Numbered from the stretch's first letter, positions 1 through 11,009 are shown. The stretch is 64,000 nt of DNA from Paulinella micropora (GCA_019918135.1 WBZZ01002188.1:98501-162500), one strand, 5' to 3'. Notes: generated by a model not told the origin, from the sequence alone. Program-made: numbers and translations.

Positions 1-1
1 G

Positions 2-454
2 AGAGAGGAGGAAAGGAAGAAAAAAGAAGCGCAAGATCGGAAGGAAAAAGAGGCGCAAGAGAAGCGACAACGGGAAGAGGAGAGAAGAAAGAGGAAGAAT
101 TCGAAGAAGGAGAAGGAGGAGGAGGAGGAGGAGGAGGAGGAAAGCTCAGAAGAAGAGAACGAGAGAGTGAAGAAGAAGATGAAGAAGAATAACAAGAACA
201 AGAAAAACTATGATGATAATGATAACAACAACAACAACATCAGCAACAACAACAGCAACAACAACAACAACAACAAAAATAGTAAGAGCGAGAGAGAAAG
301 CTTGCTGGAGGATCTCATCGCGCGGATGGCAGCTGGCGCTCTGTCTGCTGGTAACTCACCTTCCACCCCCCAACGCGGCACCGGTCTCACCGCTCCCAGC
401 TCACCTAACGCATGGGAGTTTGTTTTAGCATCGCTTGCGCTGACTCGGCGCTAA
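2..454 (+). CDS. C-terminal part of a charged, Asn-rich protein (partial)
   Basis: The frame is open from the first bases of the window to a TAA, so this is the tail of a gene that begins outside it. The visible 150 residues form an Arg/Glu/Lys-rich stretch likely to be a long charged helix, then an uninterrupted run of Glu, then a run of Asn encoded by AAC repeats with interspersed Ser and Ile. A less repetitive C-terminus of about 55 residues follows, with Ser/Pro-rich sequence. No catalytic motif is visible and I do not recognise the family. The composition fits a regulatory or structural eukaryotic protein, or the gag-like part of a retroelement. The AAC repeat resembles one near 2.8 kb, so part of the frame could be microsatellite rather than conserved coding sequence. 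Confidence 0.4.
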   Translation, partial: REEERKKKEAQDRKEKEAQEKRQREEERRKRKNSKKEKEEEEEEEEESSEEENERVKKKMKKNNKNKKNYDDNDNNNNNISNNNSNNNNNNKNSKSERESLLEDLIARMAAGALSAGNSPSTPQRGTGLTAPSSPNAWEFVLASLALTRR

Positions 455-1320
455 CTTCAAATGCACGCACCAGGTAGTTTGCATAGCTTTCACTTTTCTC
501 CTTCATCTGAAAGATGTTTGAATTTGTTTTGTGTTTTTTTTCTTTGTAGTAGTGTAGTATTAATCGTAATTTTTTGCACTGGCAGGTTTGTTATGGTCGA
601 AAGCGTGATTAAGAACGTTTGTCGCGTGCAAGAGTTAAACAAACTTCTAATTTAGTTAGTATGATATTACGGAGTTAGATTTATTATTTTTTTTAGTAAT
701 TAAAGAAATTTTGTTGTAGAATCTATGTATTTTGCGTGGCGACATCGCACTTCTCTTCCTCCCCCGTTCCCCCCTCCCCCCTCCCCCCCCCCCGGGGGGA
801 ATTTATTGTAGGTAAAAGCAATGTTTATTATCATAATAAAGTAAAATGCTTAATGTAAACAAAGATAAACAAACTTAAAAGCAAATTCTGCATGTTGGGC
901 ATTGTTATCATCATAGATTCATAGTAGCCGGGACTATGAAAAAGGAGAAAGATTACAGTGTCGGACCGGTTCCTGCCCACCTCTGAAGATGAAGTTAAAG
1001 TGTATTACAATTAATAAAAACATGTTTTAATATTATTTTTATATGTTCTGCAATCAGTGAATTGATTTCCTTTCATTTCCACACGTTTTCAAAAAAGTCC
1101 ATATACTTCATGGAAAATTTCGGAAAAAGGGATACCCCCAAGATTGTCGAATGTTTAGTTCTTTCACCTCCGCCCCAAACCACACCCCCCCCCCCCCCCC
1201 GCTCCTGTGTCTTCCTGACAAATCCTGCTCGTGTTTCCCTCTGTAGAAACGAAATTCTTAAAGACGGTTGCGATCAATTTATTTCGTTTGTTTCAGATCT
1301 AGAGCTAAAGCCATGACTGA
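455..1320. other. No recognisable gene; poly-C tracts
   Basis: AT-rich sequence without a convincing coding frame. Two C-rich homopolymer tracts (about 767-797 and 1183-1200) stand out; such tracts are prone to assembly error. The short ORFs here have no recognisable motif. Confidence 0.6.
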
Positions 1321-1980
1321 CAGTTTCGGGGCCTCCGCGATGGAGACTACCTGGGCGCCACAAGCAGCGGTGTTTGCGAGGGCAAGCCTTGCGCTGACGA
1401 CCATGACAGAATCTATGTAGGCGATATTATGTACACGTGCGGGAAATTTCGTAGCGATGACCCCGACGATATGCTAGGCGTATATACATGGAACAGCCCC
1501 ACCATGGCTGCTATGGACTCCGGAAACTCCAAGGTTTTGCTAGGCATTACGGACGAGACCCATTCACCTGGCGATGTTCCGAACAAGCTGATCCGCGTAC
1601 AGGTCGGCGGGTTGGCCATGCTGCCCCTAGCGGCTAGTACTCCTTTGGAGAAATTCTCTTACGGAAGTTTTGTGCTTGTGTCGGAAAACCAAGAGCAGCC
1701 ACGGGCCGCAGCCCCCAAACGCCACAGGCTGCTCGGCCCTAGCCGACCGGAACTGCTCGACTGGAGGCAGGAAAAGCGGGCTCTGTCCCGAGCAAAAGAC
1801 CAAGAACTAAACACGTTAATTCAAAGCCTCCAAAGTATCAAGGCGCCAGAGGTCGGCGTGCCCCCCGGGGGCAGGTTCTACCGCCAGCACGGGAATGATT
1901 TCGAAAAATGCATAGTAGAGCGTTTCGGCCGCTCCCGTCTGCTGTTTTACGCACAGGCCTGGACTTTGCAGATCATCTAG
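1321..1980 (+). CDS. Unrecognised beta-rich protein fragment
   Basis: The frame is open from a TGA just before position 1321. The first ATG of the longest ORF is at 1429, but in-frame sequence upstream of it reads like coding sequence (GDYLGATSSGV, then a Cys-containing stretch), so the true N-terminus may lie behind a frameshift or an intron; TTTCAG at about 1290 could be a splice acceptor. The pattern of short hydrophobic strands, Gly-Asp turns and repeated V-x-V-x-G segments between residues 1 and 90 suggests a beta-structured domain, loosely like the tip domains of phage or virus fibres. The C-terminal 60 residues are charged and helical. There are no catalytic residues I can name. The family is unknown to me; the fibre-like idea is inference from pattern only. 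Confidence 0.35.
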   Translation, partial: QFRGLRDGDYLGATSSGVCEGKPCADDHDRIYVGDIMYTCGKFRSDDPDDMLGVYTWNSPTMAAMDSGNSKVLLGITDETHSPGDVPNKLIRVQVGGLAMLPLAASTPLEKFSYGSFVLVSENQEQPRAAAPKRHRLLGPSRPELLDWRQEKRALSRAKDQELNTLIQSLQSIKAPEVGVPPGGRFYRQHGNDFEKCIVERFGRSRLLFYAQAWTLQII

Positions 1981-2320
1981 CTGCAACAGCAGCAGCTGCA
2001 GGCTCAACGTCTTTGTCTTCCTCTTCCTTTTTCTCTTTCTCTTTTTCTTTCTCTCGCTCTTCCTCTGTCTTCTCTTTCTCTTTCTCTTCCTCTTCCTCTT
2101 CCTCCTTCTCTTGCAATTGCTCTTCCTCTTCCTCCTCGTCATCGTCGTCTCCCTCGCCACCTTCCTCCACTTCCTCTACCACCTCCTTGTCTTGCTCCTC
2201 TTTTCCCTCTTCATCTCCAGTCTCACCTTCTTCGTCCTCGTCGTCCTCACTTCCTACCAGCCTACGTTTGGCTCCCTTGCCATTGGCCTTAACCTTGGCC
2301 TTGGGCTTGCTACGTGTCAA
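1973..2320 (-). other. Glu/Asp/Lys-rich low-complexity ORF
   Basis: An open frame of 115 codons from a non-ATG start consists almost wholly of Glu, Asp and Lys after a basic N-terminus. The same DNA on + is a TCT/TCC/CTT pyrimidine run that overlaps the end of the preceding ORF. It could be an acidic tail of a nucleic-acid binding protein, with a basic ORF in another frame immediately upstream on -, or simply a purine-rich repeat. I see no conserved domain. Confidence 0.2.
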
Positions 2321-2514
2321 CTGTTCATGTTGCTTTTTTTGCCAGCTTTATTAGCCTGTCGAGTGCGTTTCGCCGGCGAGTCCGCGGCAGTGTCAGTGTC
2401 TGCTTTCTTTTCACTGCCTTTTGTCGCCCTCTTGTGCAGGGGCGTTCCCCTTGTGTGCTGCTTCTGCTTGGCCATCTTGCTTCCAACGTTCGAATAACGA
2501 TCCGCTCCCTTGGG

Positions 2515-2847
2515 ATGCAACTGTTTGCACAGACCAAAAACGGCTTTCAAAAATTTCAAAAGGGAAATGGTCCTGCAATTTACCACTTTCGTGACACTTT
2601 CACGGTGTGGGCCGGCATGACCATGCAATTACGCGACAGACAGGGCTTCTGGCGTCGTCCTTGTCCCTGCACGGTTTGTACGCGTTTGGGACTTGTGCAG
2701 TCTGAGTCTGTGATTGCCAAGCATGTCAACCACGACCTTAGGCTACGAGCGGGTCCCCTGCAACTAGGTAATGATAATAAAAGTAACAACAATGATAACA
2801 ATAACAGCAATAACAACAACAAAAATAAGAATGACAGTGACAATTAG
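2515..2847 (+). pseudogene. Fragment of an unrecognised Cys-containing protein
   Basis: From an ATG the frame gives about 80 residues of mixed, non-repetitive composition, including YHFRDTFTVWAGM and a C-P-C-x-x-C cluster. It then runs into Asn-rich sequence encoded by AAC/AAT repeats and stops. The first part looks like real coding sequence, possibly the C-terminal part of a transposase or nuclease with a metal-binding CxC..C knuckle. It is too short to assign, and the repeat-encoded tail suggests truncation by the microsatellite that follows. Confidence 0.22.
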
Positions 2848-2874
2848 TATAATAACGATAATAATAAAAATAAT

Positions 2875-3045
2875 GTATCTACTGCCAATTGCTGAGCCAA
2901 AAAACCATGTGCATCCAGTCCTCCATTCCATAAGGAAAGTCTCCACACCAATCGGTGGAATAAAGGAAGTGACTGCATAGAACATTACTCTAGGAGCTTT
3001 ATACCAATCAACCCATTGAAAAGGACCAATGGCCTATGTACTACC

Positions 3046-3046
<1 letters not shown>
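2875..3046 (-). repeat. Dispersed repeat family B, copy 1
   Basis: About 172 bp, on -, bounded by AAT repeats. It has a recognisable core in every copy, ending next to the (ATT)n tract with GGAGATACAC-type sequence. This copy is slightly diverged at its far end (CTACCT for CTCCCT). Six copies occur in the window. No protein coding capacity is conserved. Confidence 0.8.
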
Positions 3047-3098
<52 letters not shown>

Positions 3099-3271
3099 GT
3101 GTATCTCCTGCCAATTGCTGAGCCAAAAGGCCATGTGCATCCAGTCCTCCATTCCATAAGGAAAGTCTCCACACCAATCGGTGGAATAAAGGAAGTGACG
3201 GCATAGAACATTACTCTAGGAGCTTTATACCAATCAGCCCATGGAAAGGACCGATGGCCTATGTACTCCCT
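3099..3271 (-). repeat. Dispersed repeat family B, copy 2
   Basis: Nearly identical to copy 1 and to the plus-strand copies near 8.0-8.4 kb, and again flanked on both sides by AAT tracts. High identity between copies implies recent spread or amplification. Confidence 0.82.
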
Positions 3272-3294
3272 AAATAATAATAATAATAATAATA

Positions 3295-3560
3295 GTGCTT
3301 CTCTGTCAATGGCTGATGCATTTCTGCACATGCGCCTCCATCGTCTCACCCGTGAGGGGAGTACGAAGAATTGACGATAAGCTCTAATGACACCCCCGCA
3401 AGGGCAGTTCCAACACTTCCAGACGGGCCGGTATGTTCAATGAAAATACTGGTCCAGACGGATCGGTATGTTCAATGAAAATACTGGTGGCACCGACTGG
3501 AATCGAACTGGCGACAGGGCCCAGATGGTAGAACTTGACCACTGGGCTATCACGGTGTCC
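3295..3560 (-). repeat. tRNA-derived SINE-like repeat (family A), copy 1
   Basis: A full-length copy of about 266 bp on -. The head carries a Pol III A-box-like GATAGCCCAGTGG and a B-box-like GTTCGATTCC (slightly altered here). The body carries two tandem 35-bp units (CAGTATTTTCATTGAACATA core), and the 3' end (GACAGAGAAGCAC) is followed by (ATT)n. The structure is that of a tRNA-head SINE. Confidence 0.75.
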
Positions 3561-3561
3561 A

Positions 3562-3664
<103 letters not shown>

Positions 3665-3892
3665 GTGCTTCTCTGTCAATGGCTGATGCATTTCTGCACA
3701 TGCGCCTCCATCGTCTCACCCGTGAGGGGAGTACGAAGAATTGACGATAAGCTCTAATGACACCCCCGCAAGGGCAGTTCCAACACTTCCAGACGGGCCG
3801 GTATGTTCAATGAAAATACTGGTCCAGACGGATCGTTATGTTCAATGAAAATACTGGTGGCACCGACGGGAATCGAACTGGCGACAGGGCCC
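3665..3892 (-). repeat. SINE-like repeat (family A), copy 2, truncated head
   Basis: Same body and tail as copy 1, but the sequence stops inside the tRNA-like head at GGGCCC and passes directly into AAT repeats. This is a 5'-truncated copy, a common outcome of target-primed retroposition. Confidence 0.75.
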
Positions 3893-3953
<61 letters not shown>

Positions 3954-4184
3954 GTGCTTCTCTGTCAATGGCTGATGCATTTCTGCACATGCGCCTCCAT
4001 CGTCTCACCCGTGAGGGGAGTACGAAGAATTGACGATAAGCTCTCATGACACCCCCGCAAAGGCAGTTCCAACACTTCCAGACGGACCGGTATGTTCAAT
4101 GAAAATACTGGTGGCACCGACGGGAATCGAACTGGCGACAGGGCCCAGATGGTAGAACTTGACCACTGGGCTATCACCGTGTCC
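3954..4184 (-). repeat. SINE-like repeat (family A), copy 3
   Basis: Full-length on -, with one rather than two copies of the internal 35-bp unit. The head with A- and B-box-like sequences is intact, and AAT tracts lie on both sides. Confidence 0.75.
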
Positions 4185-4212
4185 AATAATAATAATAATA
4201 ATAATAATAATA

Positions 4213-4294
4213 GTGCTTCTCAGTCAATGGCGAATGCATTTCTGCACATGTGCCTCCATCGTCTCACCCGCGAGGGGAGTACGAAGATTTGACT
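4213..4294 (-). repeat. SINE-like repeat (family A), copy 4, tail fragment
   Basis: Only the 3' approximately 80 bp of the repeat, diverged (CAGTCAATGGCGAATGC). It resembles the older subfamily seen at 57,947 and 59,303. Confidence 0.65.
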
Positions 4295-5580
4295 TAACAT
4301 TCACACCATTCATACAGTCAAAATATTAACAATGTTTACTTTAGGTAGTTCTCTGCATTTCCCTGTTGAGCACTATCGCCTGACATACTATCATACATAC
4401 TTAGTATGTTTCCAGCAATCGACAAAGCATACATGCACTACCCACAAATTATTGCAAGCAATAATGCTGAGACCTTCATGTCCAGGATTCACATGTACGA
4501 GTTTGGAGCCACTTTGATTTTGCCTCAATGTTTGGTCATAACACCTGTCAGGCCTGTCCAAGAGTTCCTGGGCCTAAATTTTGCATTGGCTAAAAAAATA
4601 TACAGGCCGGTCCAAAACTTGTTTAGCTCAAACTTTGCGTTTTTGCCACAAAACGAACGTTGGAATTTCTGCTTCCTGTTTCGATTTTGTTTAGTTTTTC
4701 TTACTCTCCAGCTCTTATCAGATCATATTAGATATTTCCATTTGTGAAACCTTCGAAGGATTCCATTTGTGTATTGAACAACTAATCGCAGTTTGGGACT
4801 AACGGTTTTACTTATCATTTTATTGTGCTTCCCTTCTCATGAAGTGCATTAGTAATGATTGTGCTATATTCATAAATTTCTTTCCATTACAGTGACAAGG
4901 CATATTGGCAGTGACCTTCTGACATTATTTATTAATGTCCCTGTTACTCCAATCATGTGACACGTACTTGGGTATATAGCGAAGTTAGTTACTTACTTCA
5001 GAATATTTTTTTTTACAGTCAAGTACGCGACCGGTACAGGACATTCGTATAAATATATATCAGAACAATTACACACAACTTCAATAAGAGAATACTTGCC
5101 ACTGGTCGGGATACTTGAATTATATAAAGCCGCGCCGGCGGGAGATATTGACCTGTTTTCACCAAAGATGCATAAGATAAAATGGTAAGAAGTAAATTCT
5201 TGAGCACCGTGAGTCCCTTTTTTTACTATTTAGCACAGAGACTCCTGGCGATTAACACTTTGAAGTTTTCTGAAATGGCCTGGGCAGGCCAATAAGTGAA
5301 AGCACTTTCACTAATCGGGAGGCTCATGCTATTTTTTCTCACCAGGACTAAAATAGTAAGAAATAGATTGTATTCTTGATAACAGCATCGTGACGTCGAC
5401 AGCAAAACATATGTATTGAGCATGTGTGGCGTCTGTTAGGCTTGACGAAGTCCTGTACACTCTTAAACTAACTAGACTAACCTTGTGTCCCACATAAGGC
5501 ATTGCAATTGTCTGCGGCTTATTGATTGCTTGCAGCAAATTCTTTCATTTTTGATATCAGAATAAATCACAGTTTGAAGT
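4295..5580. other. Unique sequence without a supported gene
   Basis: Nearly 1.3 kb of single-copy, AT-rich sequence. A 113-codon plus-strand frame (4406-4747) and several 60-70 codon frames are present, but none shows a motif or convincing composition. I make no functional call. Confidence 0.5.
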
Positions 5581-5608
5581 GCGCATGCGCACTTCGTTTG
5601 AAGTGCTC

Positions 5609-5768
5609 TATCTCTCTCTCTCTCTCTCTCTAGATCTCTCTCTCTCTCCCCCTCTCTCTCCCTATCTCTCTCCCTAGATCTCTCTCTCTCTCTCTCTCTA
5701 GATCTCTCTCTCTCTCTCTCTATATCTCTCTCTCTCTCTCTCTAGGTCTCTCTCTCTCTCTCTTCCTC
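5609..5768. repeat. (TC)n microsatellite
   Basis: About 160 bp of CT dinucleotides interrupted by a recurring TAGATC or TATATC every 20-40 bp, indicating tandem growth of a slightly longer unit. Confidence 0.9.
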
Positions 5769-5950
5769 TTTTCTTTACTATATTTTGCAATTGATTATGC
5801 TAGGACAGTGAACGCTATTGATAGTTGAAGACAACTGCCTGGACGTAAATGGCAAAGGTATCCTCGCCCTCATCGGCAACAGTTGGAAAATCGGGGTACT
5901 TGAACACAATATTACGCACGAACATACCCACATATATACATACATACTGT

Positions 5951-6012
5951 CCTCTCTCTCTCTCTCTATCTATCTATTTATCTCTCTTTCTCTCTTTCTC
6001 TCTCTCTCTCTT
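5951..6012. repeat. (TC)n/(TATC)n microsatellite
   Basis: A second pyrimidine tract with TATC variants, followed directly by ATT repeats up to about 6038. Confidence 0.85.
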
Positions 6013-6092
6013 ATTATTATTATTATATTATTATTATTAATGGAGGCACATATCCAGGATCTGGATCTGATGCTATAGTCTGAGGAAGCCTA

Positions 6093-6124
<32 letters not shown>

Positions 6125-6617
6125 GTAAATCTGCCTTGGAGTGTTGACTGTGACATATTTGAGGGAAATCCCGATGAAAAAACCTAGTCACACTTGCTAA
6201 ACAGAGTTCCAGCCCAATGGCCTCAAGGCGTTAAACTGTGACGCCAACTCATAACCCTTTGGTGGTAGATGCTGGGGAGGAGGGTCGTTGCGCGCGTAAA
6301 AGATCTTAAACTCCGCATATGCTGGTTGATAGCCCAGGACCCAGCAGACACCAGATTGTTACGGGTGGGGTTTTGAGGCAGCTCTAGCAACCGCGCTTGG
6401 TGTATGCACTTGCACATTCGGTGACGTCTTGCAAGAGGTTACTGGGACTGCGGAATAACCTCGACTTAGTGCAGTCTTGCCCTCAGGAGCTCCATCGGTG
6501 GCCCCGATCATCAGGCGAGAGACTGACACGGGGGGGTGGAGGACCTCGAACAAGGGTATTGGAGGCTTATGTCCGTTGAGGATATGCCATTAGCTGCATC
6601 AGTACGCCTCAGATATA
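6125..6617 (+). repeat. 493-bp repeat (family D), tandem copy 1
   Basis: First of two head-to-tail copies of a 493-bp unit. It contains GATAGCCCAG and, about 50 bp later, a GGTTTTGAGGC that is GGTTCGAGGC in copy 2. This spacing is reminiscent of Pol III A and B boxes, so the unit may be SINE-like. Frames on either strand are not convincing. ATT repeats lie upstream. Confidence 0.75.
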
Positions 6618-7110
6618 GTAAATCTGCCTTGGAGTGTTGACTGTGACATATTTGAGGGAAATCCCGATGAAAAAACCTAGTCACACTTGCTAAACAGAGT
6701 TCCAGCCCAATGGCCTCAAGGCGTTAAACTGTGACGCCAACTCATAACCCTTTGGTGGTAGATGCTGGGGAGGAGGGTCGTTGCGCGCGTAAAAGATCTT
6801 AAACTCCGCATATGCTGGTTGATAGCCCAGGACCCAGCAGACACCAGATTGTTACGGGTGGGGTTCGAGGCAGCTCTAGCAACCGCGCTTGGTGTATGCA
6901 CTTGCACATTCGGTGACGTCTTGCAAGAGGTTGCTGGGACTGCGGAATAACCTCGACTTAGTGCAGTCTTGCCCTCAGGAGCTCCATCGGTGGCCCCGAT
7001 CATCAGGCGAGAGACTGACACGGGGGGGTGGAGGACCTCGAACAAGGGTATTGGAGGCTTATGTCCGTTGAGGATATGCCATTAGCTGCATCAGTACGCC
7101 TCAGATATAG
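6618..7110 (+). repeat. 493-bp repeat (family D), tandem copy 2
   Basis: Almost identical to copy 1; the differences I see are TT/C in the B-box-like motif and one A/G in GAGGTTACTGG versus GAGGTTGCTGG. It is followed by (ATT)n. The near-identity means the duplication is recent, or is an assembly duplication. Confidence 0.75.
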
Positions 7111-7342
7111 TATTATTATTATTATTATCATTATTATCATCATTATTATTATCATCATCATCATCATTATTATTATTATTATTATTATTACATTACATAC
7201 ATACATCCATCCATACATTCATACATACATACATACATACATATACATACATTTTCATATACATACATACAGACATACATACATACAGACATACAGACAT
7301 ACATGCATACGTCTACATACATACAGATAGGCAGATGGACAG

Positions 7343-7392
<50 letters not shown>

Positions 7393-7418
7393 CATTATCA
7401 TCATCATCATCATCATCA

Positions 7419-7470
<52 letters not shown>
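7111..7470. repeat. Compound microsatellite: (ATT/ATC)n, (CATA)n, (ATT/ATC)n
   Basis: ATT with interspersed ATC triplets, then about 135 bp of CATA/GACATA repeats, then a second ATT/ATC array. The long homopolymeric amino-acid frames in this stretch are microsatellite artefacts. Confidence 0.9.
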
Positions 7471-7471
<1 letters not shown>

Positions 7472-7694
7472 TTTCATTGAACATACCGATCCGTCTGGAC
7501 CAGTATTTTCATTGAACATACCGATCCGTCTGGACCAGTATTTTCATTTAACATACCGGTCCGTCTGGAAGTGTTGGAACTGCCCTTGCGGGGGTGTCAT
7601 TAGAGCTTATCGTCAATTCTTCGTACTCCCCTCACGGGTGAGACGATGGAGGCGCATGTGCAGAAATGCATCAGCCATTGACAGAGAAGCACGC
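7472..7694 (+). repeat. SINE-like repeat (family A), copy 5, headless
   Basis: The tRNA-like head is missing. The copy begins within the internal 35-bp unit, which is present three times here, and continues through the normal body to GAGAAGCAC. This is consistent with 5' truncation. Confidence 0.75.
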
Positions 7695-7696
7695 AC

Positions 7697-7730
<34 letters not shown>

Positions 7731-7961
7731 GGACACCGTGATAGCCCAGTGGTCAAGTTCTACCATCTGGGCCCTGTCGCCAGTTCGATTCCCGTCGGTG
7801 CCACCAGTATTTTCATTGAACATACCGATCCGTCTGGAAGTGTTGGAACTGCCTTTGCGGGGGTGTCATTAGAGCCTATCGTCAATTCTTCGTACTCCCC
7901 TCACGGGTGAGACGATGGAGGCGCATGTGTAGATTTGCATCAGCCATTGACAGAGAAGCAC
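7731..7961 (+). repeat. SINE-like repeat (family A), copy 6
   Basis: Full-length, with head GGACACCGTGATAGCCCAG, B-box-like GTTCGATTCC, a single 35-bp unit, body and (ATT)n tail. It is one of the cleanest copies for deriving a consensus. Confidence 0.8.
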
Positions 7962-8011
<50 letters not shown>

Positions 8012-8183
8012 GGGAGTACATAGGCCATCGGTCCTTTCCATGGGCTGATTGGTATAAAGCTCCTAGAGTAATGTTCTATGCCGTCACTTCCTTTATTCCA
8101 CCGATTGGTGTGGAGACTTTCCTTATGGAATGGAGGACTGGATGCACATGGCCTTTTGGCTCAGCAATTGGCAGGAGATACAC
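8012..8183 (+). repeat. Dispersed repeat family B, copy 3
   Basis: A 172-bp unit flanked by ATT tracts on both sides, essentially identical to copy 4. Orientation is opposite to copies 1 and 2. Confidence 0.82.
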
Positions 8184-8245
<62 letters not shown>

Positions 8246-8417
8246 GGGAGTACATAGGCCATCGGTCCTTTCCATGGGCTGATTGGTATAAAGCTCCTAG
8301 AGTAATGTTCTATGCCGTCACTTCCTTTATTCCACCGATTGGTGTGGAGACTTTCCTTATGGAATGGAGGACTGGATGCACATGGCCTTTTGGCTCAGCA
8401 ATTGGCAGGAGATACAC
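8246..8417 (+). repeat. Dispersed repeat family B, copy 4
   Basis: Directly repeats copy 3, with a 62-bp ATT tract between them. The pair looks like a local duplication of unit plus tail. Confidence 0.82.
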
Positions 8418-8479
<62 letters not shown>

Positions 8480-8744
8480 CTGCCCGTCCGGTTGGGCAGT
8501 CACCAAACACATTGGTGAGAGTCCCCTTCTGGGAACATTTTTTACATTGTAAATTATATATATTACTAATACTAATCAATCATGGTCACCAGAATGAGTA
8601 TGTTGTGTGTGTATGGTGTGTGTTTATTAATGTAATTATCGATTGATGTACTTGGGGAAGTGTTGTTGCTAGGCTTTATTAGCTGCAGCCACCAAAATTT
8701 CAATAGAGTATGAGAAAGCTCACGAAGCGCAGGAAGAAAAAAGG
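8418..8744. other. (ATT)n tail then unassigned sequence
   Basis: About 60 bp of ATT repeats, then roughly 260 bp with no supported gene that leads into the first recognisable Copia pol sequence. Confidence 0.5.
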
Positions 8745-9835
8745 GTGCGTTGCGCCGTGGGTTTCGATGCGGGAATTTTGTCCCTGTCGTCAAGAGGGAT
8801 TGATTTCCCTAGGCCAAGTGACTGGAAACAACCTGCTCCGTGTGACATCGATGGGGAAATCAGCAGCAATAACGTCATCAACGCTCCACAAGTACGAAAA
8901 CCACGCCCAGAACATCACGCTTCTAATAGTGTAAAGCTTGCTATAGGCACCGACAATGTCGACGAAGAAGGAAATGTGGGCGAGCTCAAGGCCCTATACG
9001 CTGCTGACGACGATGAGCAAACACCCTTCTGCCTCTACACACATGTTATACTAATCCCAGAGAAGATGAAAAGGGTAGACAACGACATTTCAGCAGCGAG
9101 AAGGAAGGAGGTGGAAGGACTGTACGAGATTGGCAGCGTTCGTTGGGCGACACGCCGGTACATACTGGCTTTGTAGACGCAGTTAAGCAAAATGAATCAA
9201 CTGGCGATAAACAATATAAATCTAGGCTGGTGATGTTCGGCAACAGAATGCATAAATACGAACACTACAATCCGTATGAAACCTCTGCAGCTGTAGCTTT
9301 TCATTTTGCTCTGTTGGTTCTTTGCTCGCTCATGGTGGCCCTGAATGCGCTCGTAAAGATGATCGACTTCTCCCAGGCTTACATCTACGCGGACATGGAA
9401 GATATTATCTTCGCTGTTCCCCCAGAAGAGTTCCGGAAAAAGGACGACCCCTTCGCCATCTGGAGAGTGCTAAAAGCACTTTATGGCTCTCCACAAGCTG
9501 GACGTCGCTGGCACGATTACGTTGCAAAGTTCCTGCGCAAGTTAGGCTATTCGCAGTCAACTAAAGACCCTTGTGTCTTCTTTCTGGCTACGACGGGTGT
9601 TGGATTCCCATCAACGTGCACAGGCGATCCAAAGGCGCTACTTTGGGTACTGCTACTCGAAATGGACGATATGTTAGTATTCTGCTTTCTTAATAAACAG
9701 TTTGAGAACCTGAAACGGGCACTACTGGTAGGGAAATTCCGGTACAAGGATATAGATGACGTTCGTGTATTCACCGGATACAGTTTAGGCGCTTCCCGAC
9801 GGGACTGCTCATCCATCAACGCGCCTATATTCGAG
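8745..9835 (+). pseudogene. Copia retrotransposon reverse transcriptase (relict)
   Basis: The RVT_2-type reverse transcriptase of a Ty1/Copia element copies element RNA into cDNA. The domain is spread over two frames. The first frame ends at about 9176 after a charged leader (RRKEVEGLYEIGS); the second, from about 9143, gives YKSRLVMFGNRMHKYEHYNP, the first catalytic Asp in MIDFSQAYIYADM, the PPEEF and ALYGSPQAGRRWHDY signatures, and a YxDD equivalent reading EMDD. No intact gag, protease or integrase is visible upstream, so this is a 5'-truncated copy. The Tyr of YxDD is Glu here, either decay or a feature of the clade, since the other Copia copies in this window also lack Tyr. The RNase H follows after a frameshift at about 9820. 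Confidence 0.85.
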
Positions 9836-9837
9836 GT

Positions 9838-10726
9838 TTGCTGCGCGATCGCAACTACGCCGATGCCAATCCTACCCCAACCCCTTGCACCGTTCAGGAG
9901 CCAGCCCCAGCCCCGGCTGACTCCCCGCTTCGTCAGTGGTCACTGCCAAAACTTACAGGTGAACTCATGTGGCCGGCGTCAATGACTCAGCCACACATCG
10001 CCTTCGCTGTAAACAGGTTGAGCATTTTCGGACATCAAGCCCCGGACGCGTGGCGTACGCGTTGGTCGGCCGCATCTTCCGCCATCTTCGCGAAGGAAAG
10101 GGATTATTTTTCCCTTTCGACATCAAGATCGACAAACTCGAGTTCACTTCATACTCCTACTCCGATTTCGCCGATTGCCGATTCACCCGAAGATCAGGAA
10201 CGGGGAGATCCATTTGCTTTCTGGCCCAATCCATTGGAATTCAAGAAGACAAACAACCGTGGCACTCTCGACAATGGATGCTGAAGTTATCTCACTTTCG
10301 CAGACAGCACGCACTACTGTTGCAATTCAAAGCTTCTTGTCGGAAATGAAGGTTCTAATGCAGATGCAGTCTGTAATCCAAGCCGACAACAAAGGCTCAA
10401 TCACGGCATCTACCAACGGCCTCGGCGGTCCACGATCACGACATTTGCAGATTAAGCATCATTACGTAGTAGAACAAGTTCGAGAAAAACGCATCGCTGT
10501 ACGATACGTCCCCACCAACGATAACTTAGCTGACTTGTTCACAAAACCATTGCCCACTCCACAATTCCGGCGTTTATGTGACCAGTTCATGGTTCCCCTG
10601 AGCAACTACCTTACCGAAGACGAGGATTCAATCCCGGACTCCGTGCCGCACGTCGCACCGAAGCCGAAGAAGAAGACCACCAAGAAGAAGGCATCACCGA
10701 AGACAAAGGCACACGCTTCTGGATAG
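9838..10726 (+). pseudogene. Copia RT C-terminal region and RNase H (relict)
   Basis: Encodes the end of the reverse transcriptase (PLAPFRSQP linker, then TQPHIAFAVNRLS-like) and the RNase H that degrades the RNA strand during cDNA synthesis. At least two frame changes separate the pieces. The last ORF (from about 10175) contains ALSTMDAEVISL with the catalytic Glu, QADNKGSI with the Asp, the RHLQIKHHYVVEQV block and a final NLADLFTKPLP motif typical of Copia RNase H. It ends in a Lys/Pro-rich basic tail. The polypurine tract lies about 250 bp after the stop, as expected for the 3' end of an LTR element. Confidence 0.85.
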
Positions 10727-10977
10727 AAGCGCGATCTGCGTCCCAACTATATTTGGACAATAGTGGACATAGAGCATGGCAGAACTACTGCGCTTCATAC
10801 GAACTAATATGATCAGCCCAACCGAAGACTAATGAACGAAACATGTGCCTATACCACCTTCGATGGGACTTGATTGTGTTCGGATCACTATCATGCGAGT
10901 GCTCTGATTCCTAAGTGGAAGGATCGACATAACGTTAAGGTTGATTCCGAGCTAGTGTCTTGTTCTCTTTCGCCCCG

Positions 10978-10990
10978 TCGAAGGGGGGGA
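10978..10990 (+). promoter_or_regulatory. Polypurine tract of the relict Copia element
   Basis: GTCGAAGGGGGGGAA is a purine run at the expected distance after the RNase H stop, where plus-strand cDNA synthesis would be primed; the 3' LTR should start immediately after it. The Polinton begins 25 bp further on, so it most likely sits inside that LTR. Confidence 0.5.
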
Positions 10991-11009
10991 ATTTATTTCT
11001 TCTATACTT

